DNA of 64,000 bases, from contig JAMDHS010000044.1 in assembly GCA_029717555.1 (NCBI GenBank), positions 113,288 through 177,287 of the forward strand, written 5' to 3'. The notes beneath the pieces are model-generated. The model had not been told where the DNA came from. It was given only the letters and a program-made list of their open reading frames with translations, and ran no database searches. This DNA comes from Peribolospora baueri. Its lineage: Eukaryota; Basidiomycota; Peribolosporomycetes; Peribolosporales; Peribolosporaceae. The translations under genes and the position numbers were made by a program. Below are positions 36,001-48,426 of the stretch, one piece after another. The stretch's first letter is position 1. The number at the start of each line of letters is the position of its first letter.

Positions 36001-37117
36001 GCTCCGGGAGTGAACGCGACGGTGAGGCGACGACGACGGAAAACGGACGCAGCAAACGCTTCCTTCCTTCTATGCGTCCGCCAGGACGGCATTTAGTCCA
36101 CTGTGATTACCGTCCCGTGCCGGCGGAAGCGAAACGCTTCAAAGCAAACATCACCCGACCAAGAGGGCGAAGGGGCAGGGGCAGAGGAGGGAGAAGGAAA
36201 AGAAAAGAAAACTCACCACTAGGGGCGACGTTCAAACTAAGCGTTCTGCGCAACACGCTCCTCAATCTTCTCGGGTCCTCCAACCTCGTCGCCTCCTCGG
36301 CCAGCTGCTCGAGCTTTTGCAAGTCGTCGATGGTGAGCTGCGGACCGGACTTGTAGACGGAGCGGTTGCGTCGGAGGGGTTCGGGATCGTCGTCGCTGTC
36401 GTCGTTGACGTGCTTCGATGGGTCGTACTGTCGGCTCAGCATGGAGCGCTTCCGCGTCAGCGACGTGGCACGTGCAATGCGCTGCTCGACGGGCGAAGGC
36501 AACTCGCCGGCGGTCCCGCTGCCGCTGGCGGACGAGTCGGAGGCGCTGGACGTCGACGGTGTCCGACTGGGCAGACCAGCGACGGTGTTGCGGGCTTCCT
36601 GAGCGGCGAGGGCAGAAGCGGCGCGCGAGGCGTGATCCTTGAGAAAATTGCGAAAGTCGATGGGCGAAATCTCCGGGTGGAGGTGTGCGGGGACCCAGAA
36701 GAGGTGGGAGGGGTCGTCCGGGGCGATGACACCGTCGTCGTCGGCGCCGCTTTCGCCGCCGCTGCCGGCGGAAGAGCGTCGCGAGCGTATGCTGGCTCTC
36801 GAGCGGCTGCTCCACGCCCGTCGAGGCGATCCGGAGCTTGCCCGGGCCACCCTAGCCTCTCCTTCCGGGCTGGCAGCGGCCGCTGGAGGGGCGGCGGAGG
36901 CGTCGTCGGCGGCGTTGCCCTCGCTAGCGGCGAGCATGGCCTTGATCTCGTGGACGACGTCAGCGCCGGGCCCGCCAAGGATCTCCGACCCGCCGCCGCG
37001 GACGGCAGCCATATCCGGCAGGTCCGGATCGAGGATGGGCCGGTTGACGGAGCGGCGTCGGTGGGACTTGAGTGCGGCCACCTCGCGCTCGAACTCGGAC
37101 TCCGTGATTTTCTGCAT
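33026..37117 (-). CDS. ZDS1: Zds1/Zds2-like protein, PP2A-Cdc55 regulator
   Basis: Two exons on minus, 37117-36217 and 35652-33026, joined in frame to 1175 residues; the intron is 564 nt, long for this locus. The N-terminal domain has RRRSVNRPILDPDLPD, then LFWVPAHLHPEISPIDFRNF with LKDHA, and SVYKSGPQLTIDDLQKLEQL, a layout known from fungal Zds proteins. The Zds C-terminal domain lies about 290 residues before the stop: NFARYPIHVERALYRLSHIK and LANPRRPLVEQVLISNLMFW with FLSIIN. Between them lie long acidic, polyQ and Lys/Glu-rich stretches. In yeast, Zds1/2 bind and localise PP2A-Cdc55 through this C-terminal domain, affecting mitotic entry, polarity and mRNA export. Unusually, the domain is followed by about 250 further residues, first Gln/Ala-rich and then Gly-rich. 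Start is the first ATG in frame with the conserved N-terminus. Confidence 0.9.
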
Positions 37118-38395
37118 GGCGGGCGGGTGGGCCAATGCAAAGGCGGGGGGTGGGCGGTCGGCTCTGTTCTGGCTGCGGTCAAGGGCGACCGCAGGTGCTC
37201 GCTAGCCGGTGGTCTTGCTTGCCAACCGATTTGACGAGAGCCGAGAGTTGACCGGGGCGGCCGTGACGGGATCGCCGGCGGTCGAGGGGGGAAGGGGCAG
37301 GTGAATGAGAGGAGAAGGAGGAAAATGGGATGGGATGGAGGGAGGTGACGATGGTGTGAGAGGGAAGGAGAGGATGGGGAGGGGAACGTTGGAATGCTGG
37401 CTCGTCAAGGCGGTGGCATCGATGTCGACGATCGAGGCGACGAGGAGGGCGAGAAGGAAAAGTGGTGGAGCGGGCGGTCGAGTTACTCGGCGAACGCGAC
37501 GAACGACGATGACGACAACACGACGACGACGACGACGATGACGACGGCGACGATGATGATGACAACGACCAAGCCGGGACAAGAGAACGAGGGATGCAAT
37601 CCGATCTGCGTTGTTCAAAGCCGAGCCGAGCGAGCGTGGGCGCGAGTCCAGTCCAGTCAAGTCAGCTAGCTAGCTGGCCGGCGGGTGGGTTTTGTCAATC
37701 TATCAATCAGTCCATTCGTGCGTGAGTGCGATCGTTCTCGTTCTCGTTCTCGTCCTCGCTCGTCGCTTCGTTTGTTTGACGTCGACGACGCCGGCTTGGT
37801 TGGACGATGTCTCGGGACGAAGGAAGCGCGTACGGTGAACGAGGGGGCGAAGGAGGACGAGACGAGACGAGGGCGGTGGATGGGTCGGTTGGGCGGGGGT
37901 GTGGGAGGTGAATGGAGAAGGAGGGAGGGAGGAGGGAGTGAGAGGCGAGATGGAGGATGGGGGAGGGGGGAGGAGAGAAGGAAGGAAGGAAGGAAGTTGG
38001 CTGGCGGTTGAGATGGATCGGATGACGGATGACGACCAGCTCGACGACGACGACGGCGAGCGGAGACGGCAAGAAGGAATTCAAGCCGAATTAAAGTCGA
38101 GTGTAATCCAGGGTAGTCGAAATTGGCCGGATCACGTGCAGCTCATCAAGCCAAGTCAATTGACCAGAGTCCGCCGTCACCGCCACCTCCTTACAAAATC
38201 CCTTCTTCACCGCTTCTAAGCGCAACTAACCGCCCTCACGCGACCCTCCTCACTCAAGACGCATCACGTGACACGGGACGAATCCACGGCTGTATTCTTT
38301 CGCCAAGAGCATGACCACCACACGACACACAGAAAGGATCTAGAGATCGTTCGAAACGCAACGCAAACGCAACGCAACACAAAGACCCAACCCGC
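37118..38395. other. Intergenic region between ZDS-like gene and TRP5
   Basis: About 1.3 kb with the promoter/leader of the ZDS-like gene and the TRP5 3' region. It contains CGACGA-type triplet repeats at about 37500-37560, GAAGG repeats near 37980, and an ACGCAACGCAA repeat near 38355. No gene is supported. Confidence 0.5.
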
Positions 38396-41335
38396 TCAGG
38401 CCGCCACGTGCCAGTCCAGCTTCTTCGCCATGTCCCCCTTCTGCAGCAGCTCTGCGATCTGCTCCACGTCCTTGTCCCCGCGGCCCGACAGCACGACGAC
38501 CACGTCGGTGCCCTTGGCCATGCCGCGCGCCAGCTCGTAAGCGCCCCAGATCGCATGCGACGTTTCGAGTGCTGCCGCGCACAAACAGAGACAGACAAAC
38601 ACACACACACAGAGAAAAAAGAGAGAAAAAGCCGAGTCAGTCGTCCGCCTACGTCCTTATCCGTCCGCTCCCCCAGGCTGGCTCACCCGGAATGATGCCC
38701 TCCAGTTCGGTCAGCATCCTAAAGCCCCGCAGCGCCTCCTCGTCCGTCGCCGTCACGTACTCCGCCCGTCCAGAGTCCTTGAGGTGCGCATGCTCCGGGC
38801 CGACGCCTGGGTAGTCCAGTCCGGCAGACACCGAGTGCGTCTCCAGGATCTGTCCCACCTTGGACTGCAGGATGTACGTCCGGACGCCGTGCAGGACGCC
38901 CTTGGTGCCCTTGGCAAGCGTCGCCGAGTGCCGCACCGTGTCGACGCCGTCGCCGGCCGCCTCGACGCCCACCATCCGCACGCTCTTGTCCTCGATGAAA
39001 GGGTGGAACATGCCAATCGCGTTGCTCCCCCCTCCCACACACGCCACCACCGCCTCCGGCAGCTTGCCCCGCTTCTCCATCATTTGCTCCTTCACCTCCT
39101 TGCCGATCACCGACTGGAAGTCTCGCACGATCGACGGGAACGGGTGCGGCCCGATCGCCGAGCCGACGAGGTAGTGTGTCGTCGACAGGTTCGTCACCCA
39201 GTCGCGGAACGCCTGGCCGTATACGAACAGAACAAAGGGCGGTGAGCGCGTGCCGAGAGCCAGTTCCGTGCCGTGCCGTCGTCGGCCATTCACGCACCTC
39301 ATTGATGGCGTCCTTCAACGTCTTCGAACCGCTCTCCACCGCCACCACTTTGCCGCCCAACATCTTGATCCGGAATGCGTTCAACGCCTGACGCCGAACA
39401 TCTTCTGCCCCCATGTAGATCACGCACTCCATCCCGAACCGAGCGCACACCGTCGCCGTCGCCACGCCGTGCTGGCCCGCCCCCGTTTCTGCAATGATCC
39501 GCGTTTTCCCCAGCCGCCGGGCCAGGAGAATCTGCGGCGCGGGCGGCATGTGCAAAAGGACGCGACGATGAAAATGGGGCCCGGTCAGAACAGAGAATGC
39601 AACGCCCATCCATCATACTCCGTTCACCGACCGGCTCACCTGCCCGATGGCGTTGTTGATCTTGTGCGATCCCGTATGATTCAGGTCCTCCCTCTTGAAC
39701 CAAATATTCGCCCCGCCCGCCTTCTCCGTCAACCTCTCGGCCAAATACAACTCCGAAGGCCGACCGATATAGCCGTACAAACTCTCAAACTCTTTCCAGA
39801 ATTCTGGATCCGCTTTGGCAGACCGGTGCGCCGCCTCCAGCTCCACCAGGCAGTCGAATAGCGCCTCTGGCACGTACTGCCCGCCAAACTCGCCAAAGCG
39901 CGGCGGCAGCACCTCGCCGGCCGAGGTCACCACCGTGTCCAAGCCCGGGATGGGGGCCGACTTGGTCGCGTCCGCCACGCCGTCCACGGGAGGGGGAGCG
40001 ACCTTGCTGGGGCCGTTCGGCTGCGAGGCATTATTCAGCTGAGACCCCTCTTTCGCCTCCGATCCTTCTTCGTCCCTCCCCGTCACCATCGCACAGTACT
40101 TCTCCACCATCTCTGCCCTCTCATCCTCACGCGCCGTCTTGAGCACGTGGATGATCGTGCTCCCGATGACGACGCCGTCGGCGTGCTCGGCGACCGTCAA
40201 AAAGTGCTCCCTCGTGCTGACACCGAACCCTACCGCGAGGGGGACCTGGGTGTGTGCGCGAATGCGGGATAGGATGGCGGGAAGCTCCGTGTTGACCGAA
40301 TTGGAGGCACCAGTGGTGCCCATTTTGGAGACGACGTAGATGAACGAGTCAGCCAGAGTGGAAAGGAAGGCGATGCGTGAGTCCGAGGTGCTGGGAGCGA
40401 TCAAGGGGACGTAGGACATGCTGAGAGGTGCGGCGGACGACGGACGAGGAAATGGTGGTGCAAGGTCAAAATGGGTATTGTCGGTCAGGCTGGTCCCTGT
40501 AAAAAGAAAGCAACGAAGAGACCACTCACGATTCCTTGGTGCACTGCTTCCTAAAATCGACGGCCTCCTCGGGAGGCAAGTCCACAACGATGAAGCCGTT
40601 CGCGCCGGCCGCGTGAGCGTCGCGCACTGCGCGCTCCTCGCCGTACGCCAGAATGGGATTGTAGTAGCCTGAGGGAGCGGGGGAGAGACGAGCGTGACGA
40701 GGGATAAAAGACGACTTTCAGCGACAAAGGACCGACGAGTTGATCCGAAACCTGCGGCGACGGTGTCGAGGAATGCAGACGCACCCATGAGGAGCACGGG
40801 CACGTGGAGTCCTTTGGTACGAGCCTGCCGGACAAAGTCCAAGCACTCGGCATACCCGACGTCGTATTCAAGCGCGACCTACGGGCGGGCAGGGGACAGG
40901 GAAAACAAGCACAGAAATGAGCGCGGGAGCCCGCGTCCAAGGCGCCATCTCACGTAATGGTCGCAACCGCGGACCAGCACACTCGGAGCTCACATTGTTG
41001 CTCTCTTGAATTGCAGCTCCGTCGGCGACGGGGTCCGAGAAAGGCACGCCCAGCTCGATGACGTCCGCTCCGCCCCTTTGGAGTGCGAGGAGAGTGTCGA
41101 CGGTCGAGTCCGGGTGCGGGTGACCCGCTGTGACGAAGGCCACGAAGATGGACTTGTTCTGGGGGCAGAGCGCCACAATTTGATTCGATTCGATTCAATT
41201 CGATCAGCTCTGCTCTCGTCTTGCTTGCCTTGCTTCCTGCAGCCAACAACCGTGAGGCCGGTGGTGCGCTGGGCGGGAAGGAGGGCTCACCTGGGCCTTC
41301 TTCGCAGCAAAAGTCTGCTTGAGAAGTTCGGTCAT
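38396..41335 (-). CDS. TRP5: Bifunctional tryptophan synthase (alpha-beta fusion)
   Basis: Converts indole-3-glycerol phosphate plus serine to tryptophan. About eight exons on minus, starting [15 protein letters not shown] at 41335 and ending [11 protein letters not shown] at 38398. The alpha domain has [20 protein letters not shown], then [20 protein letters not shown] with the catalytic Glu and Asp, [10 protein letters not shown], and [11 protein letters not shown] with [11 protein letters not shown] linker of about 60 residues leads to the beta domain: [37 protein letters not shown] with the PLP lysine, [20 protein letters not shown], the phosphate-binding [22 protein letters not shown], and [20 protein letters not shown]. 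Alpha-then-beta order is the fungal norm. A TGACTC element about 110 bp upstream suggests general amino-acid control. A TATA-like TTTAAG lies near 41428 on minus. Confidence 0.97.
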
Positions 41336-41447
41336 GGTGATAGTATCTTCCTCTTTCTCTATCTCCCTTCCTTGGACCTGAAAGAGGAATGGGATGGGAA
41401 AAGGATGCGAAGTGGACGCCGCGAGCCTTAAATGTCTTCAGAAGGAG

Positions 41448-41453
41448 GAGTCA
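41448..41453 (-). promoter_or_regulatory. Gcn4/CPC1-type element TGACTC upstream of TRP5
   Basis: On the minus strand the sequence GTGACTCC lies about 113 bp upstream of the TRP5 start codon. TGACTC is the core site of Gcn4/CpcA-class bZIP factors that raise amino-acid biosynthesis genes during starvation, and tryptophan genes are classic targets. Confidence 0.5.
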
Positions 41454-41868
41454 CTTGCTCTCTCGTCTCACTCGCTCAACCTTCCTGCCGCAGCAGTGAT
41501 CTCTTCTCAGATCATACCCGCGTAACTCCGATGGCGGTGGGCTGCTGCGGCGACGGCGGCAGCCCCGTCCGTGCGACGCCGGGGCCAACAAGGTGCGGCT
41601 GATTAGCGGCCGGGGGGCCGGCGTCGAGGGAAGAGCGAGAGACATCGTCTTTGGTTGGAGAGACACGAACACGGACACAAGCACAAGGAAAAGGGAAAAG
41701 GGAAGACAGAAAAGAGAAGAAAGGGCGCTCCAGCTGGTCTATCGTCCGCTTCCTTCTTCTCTCTCACCACCATCACTCAGCGCACTCACGTAGACTGGGC
41801 CCTATCCGCTGCCTTCGCCTACATTCTCGCCCCCATCCTTTTCCAACCTTACTCGGCCGACAAGGGCC

Positions 41869-44800
41869 ATGTCCCGCCTAGACGCCGATCGAGCGGGGCC
41901 TCCCAGCGACTCGGTCGAGCTGAACAACCTGCCGGTTTCCTCCACCTCGTCCACCTTTCTTAATGACGCTTCCAGCCACCCCTTGCCCTCTCCTCGCCGC
42001 CGGGCCTCGCTCGATGAGCGAGGTCGCGCAGAGAGCGAGGAGGGAGACGAGGTGGCATACGAGGACGAAGACGAGGCTGCGTTTATGCTTGGCCCCATCT
42101 CCGGTCGGGACCCAGAGGTAGCGGGCGAAGAGGAGGAAGGGGCGGGAGAGGAAGAGGATCTGGAGAAGAGGGCGGCGTGGAGGAAGAGGCAGCGACGGAG
42201 GAGACGAGGTGGTGCCGGCGCAGGACCAGTAAACGAGGACGATCCATTGGAGGTCATCGCCAACATCGTGCCTGAGACGGATGACCCAAGCTTGCCTAGC
42301 CTCACGTTCCGTGTCTTCTTGATCGGTGTGACGCTCTGTATCATCGGTGCTGCCGTTACGCAGGTGAGTTGGCAATTCAAGGCCACGGCAGTCACCGCTG
42401 TCGCCCAGTCTGCCAGTCTTGTGGGTTCGCTCGTTGCCATATTCATTCTGATTTGCTTCTTGTCCGCCGTACTGTGCACAGCTCTTTTTCTTCAAATCCA
42501 ACGCCCCGCGCTTCTCGAGCTACTTCATCATCCTTGTCTCCTTCCCTATCGGTAGATGGCTCGCCCGCGTTCTCCCCGCCAAGGACGTCCGTATTGCATT
42601 GGGCAAGCTCACACTTTGCGAGTTCAATCTCAACCCCGGGCCCTTCAGTCCCAAGGAGCATTTGCTGAGTGAGTAACCCAGGTTAACAGGAGCTACGGGG
42701 AGGCTGTGTAAGGCCCCTCATCCTCTCGGTTTTCCTACCTGCGCCTACTCACCGCTTTGGGTTTCGATCCCGGCTCAGTTACCGTCCTCGCAAGCTCTGG
42801 CGCAACCACCGCCTACGCTTCGGAGTGAGCTTCCCGTCTTGTACAGCTTATACGTTCACTCGGGCCACTCACCTCAATTCCGCCCTCATCCTCGCCTTCC
42901 AGCATCATAGCAATCCAAGACCTCTATTACCACCAAACTCTCTCAACCGTAGCCGGAATAACCCTCCTTCTAACGACCCAAGTAATTGGGTTCGGCCTCG
43001 CCAACCTCGTCTCCGATCTCCTCGTCAAACCCCCCCGCATGCTCTTCCCCTCCAGTCTCGTCACCGTGACGCTGTTTCAAACTCTACACGATACGCAGTC
43101 CGCACTTACAAGGCCCAGATTGAGGCTTTTCATGTTTGGCTTCATCGCCATCTTTTTGTATCAGGTGGGTCCCTCGCCGGCCCGTCTGCAAGTGGTTGCG
43201 CATGCGACCAAGTAGTCGGTCAGGCGATCTTACGTTTTCGCATACCTGCACGTTCTTACCCGCTACGGATTTCTCGACCCACCTCGTGAATCTTCAGTTC
43301 CTCCCCTCTTTAATAGCTCCAACCCTGACCTCAATCGCCGTGCTCTGCATCGTCGACAACAAGTCCCCTGTGATGACTGTCCTCAGTTCTGGATACAAGG
43401 GCTTTGGCTTCCTCAACTTTTCGCTCGATTGGACGGCCGTGGGCAGTTCGGGTCCGCTGTTTACGCCATGGTGGGCGAGCTTGAGTGAGTTTCTTCTTTG
43501 TGGATAAAACGAGGGTGGGGCCCCTCGTGAGAGAGTGGCGCCGCGAAACGGGATTTTGGACCCGTCTTTTGCTGATGCTTGTTATTCACCCCGCTTCGGC
43601 TGTCCCTTCCTGCCCTTTGCTTTGCTTAAGACTTCTTCGTCGGCGGTATCATCCCCATGTAAGTGTCGACGGGTCTTGAATGGCTTAGCGCCGACGTTAT
43701 GGGCACTTTGGGCTGACCATCTTTTGCGCGTCGCATGGGATGAATCTCAGGATGTGGATCATTGTCCCCGCCTTAGTGAGCGGTCCTGCCGTTTCCTAAT
43801 CGTGGCATGTACTGATTGACTCACCCACTCTCCTGACGTCGTCCTTCCTCCGCGCCGCCATCCTTCGCGTCCGACAGTGGTTTTCCAACTTCTGGAACGC
43901 TCAATCCTTCCCCTCCCCCCTAGACTCGGGTCTCTTCAACTCCTCGTACGGTCATTTCGAGGTTGCCTCTGTCCTTGACAAGGAGACGCTCACCCTCGAT
44001 GAGACTAAATGGGAGCATGCCAAGCCGTTGCAGCTCACGCCATTCTTCGCCATCAGCTATGGAGTCAGCGTAAGGCCCTCTTCCTGTTTCAATATTTCCT
44101 AGCGTATCCATTTCTTTCTCGTCCTGCGGACGGAAGCCCAATTTTGCTGAACGAGCCGCTTATTACCTTTGTTACCGACGCAGTTTGCCATCCTCACCTC
44201 GGTCATCTCCCACGTCCTCCTCTGGCACTGGGCTGACCTCAAAAGGGCCATCTTCTCCAAAGCCGAGCACGACGACATCCACAACGTGCTCATGTCCGCC
44301 TACCCTCCTGTCCCCAAGACCTGGTACCGAGTCACCTTCGCTCTCTCCCTCGCCTCTTCCGTCCTGCTTTGTTTATTTGCGCCGCTTCAGTTGCCTATTT
44401 GGGGGTTGTTTCTCGCACTCGTCATCGCCATCGCATTCCTTCCGCTTACCGGCATCGTGGTCGCCGTCAGTAATACAACCATTGGGCTCAACGTCATCAC
44501 CGAGTTCGTCGCCGGTTTCTTGTTGCCTGGGAGGGTGAGTGATGCCACTTGGTGCAGAATAGGAGTTACCCTCGTGACTGTAGCTGATATGCTTTTTGCG
44601 CTGCGTTTGCCTCCCAGCCGATCGCCAACGTTGTTTTCAAAGTGATTAAGACTCTGCCAGTGCTGTTCCTTGGATTGGCCTCTTCAGCTGACCCTGCTTG
44701 ATTCCCCTCGCCTCGCCCATTTTTAGTGCTTTGGCTACATGGCCATGTCACAGGCCCTAGACCTTGTCAAAGATCTTAAACTCGGACACTATATGAAGAT

Positions 44801-45984
44801 CCCTCCTCGCCATATGTTTATCACCCAGTGAGTGCAATCTGGCATAACCCCTCGAGAGAAGACGATCACTAATGCCTCGTTTTCTTATTTGTCGCCCAAA
44901 CTTGTAGGATCGTTGGCACAGGAATTGGCTGCGTCATCAACTACACCGTTCTCTACTCGGTCATGAAATCCAAGCGCCCCTACCTCGACGGCACCATGAC
45001 CGACCCCACGGGCCAGTGGACCGGACGAGGCGTCGCCATCTTCTACTCAGCCAGCGTGATATGGGGAGCCGTCGGGCCTGCTCGGTGGGTCTCGCCTTTC
45101 TTGTCTGTCCATCTCGAGCCCTTCTATCTGCACAAGGGCGACAGAGCCATGATATGGGCTTAAGAAACACGTGGCTCATTTACGGAAGACCCCTCTGGCC
45201 CATCTCCCTTGCATCGTAGCTTCTTCACGGGCAAGTACAAGGTCCTCTACATCGGTTTCTTGGTCGGCCTCATCCTGCCTCTTTTGCCCTGGTGGCTGCA
45301 CAAGCGAATGCCAGGCCGGGGGTTCGACAAAGTGGCGTGGCCCCGTGAGTCTCTTTTCGTCACGTAGTTTCCCATTTCTCCTGTGTGATATCGTCATCGA
45401 TGTTCGCCGAGGGCTCAACTCACTCTGATCTACGACATGACGGCGTTGTATATGGATTGGTCGCTCCGCGCGATAGTCATCTTCCACGGCTCCATTTCGG
45501 CCCCTCAGACCCCCACCAATATCATCACCCTCGGTTTCCTAACCGCTTGGGCGTCACAAAAATGGGCGAAGGAGAAGCAGTGGGTTTCAGGTCGATCGCT
45601 CTATGCGGGTGGATTTTGCCGATCAACCGCTGACTTCTTTTCGGCGTTTCATTTGTCTGTCTGCCCGCCTTCGCCCTCGTCAAGTCCTCGGTGGTACGAG
45701 AAGTACAACTACGTCCTATCGGCAGCACTGGACGCTGGCACCTCCATCAATGCGTGAGCATACTTTTTCCGCTCGCTTCCGCTTTGCGCTCGCTGATCGC
45801 TTCCCATCGTGTTGGACTTTGCTCAACGCTGGCGACTTCTCGATGTTCCCTCCATTTCTTTTGGACCTCTTATTCCAGTCTCGCCGTGTATGTGCTGTCT
45901 GTGACCCTTCTTGCAGGATGGAAAGGCGGGGACTGGTGGTGGAACAGCTCGATGGACACCGAGCATTGCAAGCCAGGCTCGTGA
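41869..45984 (+). CDS. OPT-family oligopeptide transporter
   Basis: Proton-coupled plasma- or internal-membrane transporter of small peptides (or related metal chelates). Sixteen exons: 41869-42363, 42482-42668, 42779-42824, 42903-43164, 43298-43484, 43631-43658, 43751-43775, 43878-44069, 44184-44534, 44618-44641, 44727-44827, 44908-45084, 45220-45344, 45477-45579, 45685-45753 and 45879-45984; 2478 nt, 825 residues in frame. The first ~130 residues are acidic and Arg-rich cytosolic sequence. OPT signatures follow: the NPG motif in [85 protein letters not shown] with the KIPPR motif, and [14 protein letters not shown]. Many hydrophobic spans are present. Exons 6, 7 and 10 are 28, 25 and 24 nt. 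The donor after exon 10 (GTGATT) is weak. It diverges from TRP5 over 533 bp. Substrate cannot be read from sequence. Confidence 0.93.
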
Positions 45985-46436
45985 GCGCTTGCCGCGAGTC
46001 GCTGCCACTGTCCACTCCCGCGCGGCCGTGGCCTTCTTCGTACTGCATTTGATAGATATCCTTCGTGGCAAATTGAAGTTCGTTGAGGGATGCCGGATCT
46101 CGGCATAGCACGACACACTCCGTGTGAGGAAAGGGGCCTGTGCATGTCATGCCACAAAGTCAAAGTTTGAGCAAAAGATCCATGGCTTGGGTCTCGGATG
46201 GGCGTCCAGGTCTTCAGACCAACGTCGACGTCCGTCTCCATTGCTCGTTTCCTTCCATGTTGGCGTCCCTTTTCGTCCACACCCGAGTCAGCACAAGTCT
46301 TCACCGGCCTCGCGAACGTAAACCCGTCCAGTTGGTTCAAACAAAGACGGCTTTTGACATCTCCTTATTTCGCCTAAGACCCACCAGACGGCCGGCCGTC
46401 GGCACAGTGTACAAAAAACGCGAAAGCGACCTCCCA
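45985..46436. other. Convergent intergenic spacer
   Basis: Some 450 bp between the ends of the OPT transporter and the lactonase-like gene. No gene or clear structure was seen; both 3' untranslated regions must lie here. Confidence 0.6.
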
Positions 46437-48184
46437 CTAAAAGACGCCAGTGCACGTCAACACTCCGTTGGCATATAACCCGGTGACGACAAGCGAGCCG
46501 GAATGGGGGTCCCATACGCCGGTCGTGCTGGTAGGGAAGACGCAGTCGGCGCCTCCTTTGCCCTGATACAAGGTCCGAACAGTGTACCCTTCGCCGCCGC
46601 TCATCCACAAGGACCGGCCATTCGCCGGTACCGGTGCGGAGTCAGATTCGTTCGCCTCTCTCGGGGCCGAGGAGGCGCGGGGGGTGATGGACACCACCCA
46701 CGACGGGGCGGCCTTGGAGGGATTGTAGGGATCCTTGGCCATCGCTATGAGGTGCAAGCCGTAAGGGTGTCCAGCGGCCACGAGAGCCGCTCCTCCAAAG
46801 TCGAAGCTCAAGGCCGGGTCCGAACGCGAGCTCGAAGAGGAGCTAGAGCTGTCGTGTGCGCGAGCGCGAGCGTCGGCGTCTTCTTGGACGGCGACGCGAT
46901 GATCACCGGCGTACTCCTTGGTGAAACCGATGTTATCGATGGTGAATGGCACGGGGATCTTGGCGACCGCTCTCGTAAGGCGCCTCCCGAACGACGTTTT
47001 TGCGCCTTTGCTGTCGCCGTCGCTGTCGCCGACCTGTTGCCGTTCAAACAGGTGCACGCTCAGGCCCGTCGAGGCAGCGACTGCGAGGAACTTGCCGTTG
47101 GGCGAGATGGCCAGGCCGTTAGCGAACGGAATGCCCCTGGCCACTGTCTCCACCTCGACGTTGTCGCTCCTCATCTGGCCGGCCTCCTGCTCCTTGGAAA
47201 CAGGCGAGGAAGCGGTTGAATCGTTGAAAGTGACAAAGGAGACGGAGCCGCCGGGGAGTCCGAGAAGCGTCTCGACGTGGTTAAACGCCTTAAAGAGAGC
47301 CCATTGGGAGCGTTTGGTGAAGAGGTGGTCTTCGCTAAGATAGAAGGAGGTGGGAGTAACGAAAGCGACGGAGTTGGGCGCGCGGATCTTGGGATGTCGA
47401 AGGGAGCGGACGACTGTCGGATCAGGAAGGAGGAAGGGCAAGGAAGGGGAGCGGATTCAGTGAAGCGACGGAGAAACCAGCGCCAGCAAACTCACACTTT
47501 GCCCGATAAGAGGTCGTCATAGTGCTTTCTGGCATGACGTCCCCTCCATTTATGCTCGACTCGTGTTGGTACAGCTTGAACACGTCCACGGTGCTGCAGT
47601 CTCTCTGGTGATTAACGACGAGCAGCGTGGCGCTCCGCTCGCTCCCCTCCAAAGGCACATCGTCGGTGAGCACGGACATTCCGAGTGGGTGGAAATCGTG
47701 ACCGGCGGGTAAACCTTCGAGAGCAACGGGCACCGGCTTTGAGTCCTTTCCAGGGGTGACGGTTGTGGAGAGCACCCACAACGCCCCGCGAGGCTCCGGG
47801 TCACGCAGCGGGCCCATGACGGTATTCCAGTTGGGTCTTCCGGGATCGCAGGCAAGAATGGCGGCGTCGGCGGCGGGCCACGCTATCCCGTCTTCGCAGA
47901 AGCCGAACTTCTGACCGATGAGCGCTTGCGACGCTTTGGGGGTGTGGACGACATGGCAGGACGCGGTGGTGTTGTCGGTCGTCGCGCCCGGGTGGGAGGA
48001 AACGAAGGAGAGCGAGAGCTTGGGGGCCGGGCCTAGTTGGAGATACAGCCAGCGGGCATGGTAGAGAAGAAGAGCGAGAAGGACGGCCTGGTCGGACGAC
48101 GGACGGGTGAGATGGAGGCGGTTTGCGGACGGGTTGCGAGATGTATGCGCTCACCTGGACGCTCAACCAAGAAAGACGGGGCAT
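46437..48184 (-). CDS. Paraoxonase/strictosidine-synthase-like beta-propeller lactonase, membrane anchored
   Basis: Three exons on minus, 48184-48155, 48087-47496 and 47413-46437; 532 residues. Exon 1 codes only MPRLSWLSVQ; with exon 2 it forms an N-terminal signal anchor (AVLLALLLYHARWLYLQL), so the enzyme part should face the lumen or outside. The body is a six-bladed propeller type: FCEDGIAWP early, LPAGHDFHPLGMSVL, LLVVNHQRDCSTVDVFKL, then RSLRHPKIRAPNSVAFV and YLSEDHLFTKRSQWALFKAF, with RGIPFANGLAISPNGKFLAV. The HP..PND/NSVAFV and YLSEDH segments match paraoxonase/arylesterase-like proteins, where the His, Asn and Asp bind calcium and catalyse ester or lactone hydrolysis. Substrate is unknown. 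It ends with GVWDPHSGSLVVTGLYANGV, the last blade. It diverges from the PX gene over about 240 bp. Confidence 0.85.
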
Positions 48185-48426
48185 GGTGCGCTGGAGTATC
48201 GAAGCGGTGAAGGGAGTGAGGGGACGTTGGTGAGGAAGGGGGTGAGTGGAGTGAGAGACGACGACGAGGACAGCGACGACCGACTTGCTGTTCCTTGCCC
48301 GCCTCTGGTCATGATGATGTTTGAGGTTTGTCTCGAATTGAATGAATGCATTGGCTCGACGGCGTCCGCCGTCGCCGATCACGTCACCCATCCCCCACCG
48401 ACCCCGACCCCGACGACGACGGACGA

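Noticed and set aside
45345-45476. Frame ending in [12 protein letters not shown] as an OPT exon
   Set aside because: No AG acceptor precedes it in the right phase. Splicing to the TAG at 45474-45476 gives [17 protein letters not shown], the expected OPT sequence.
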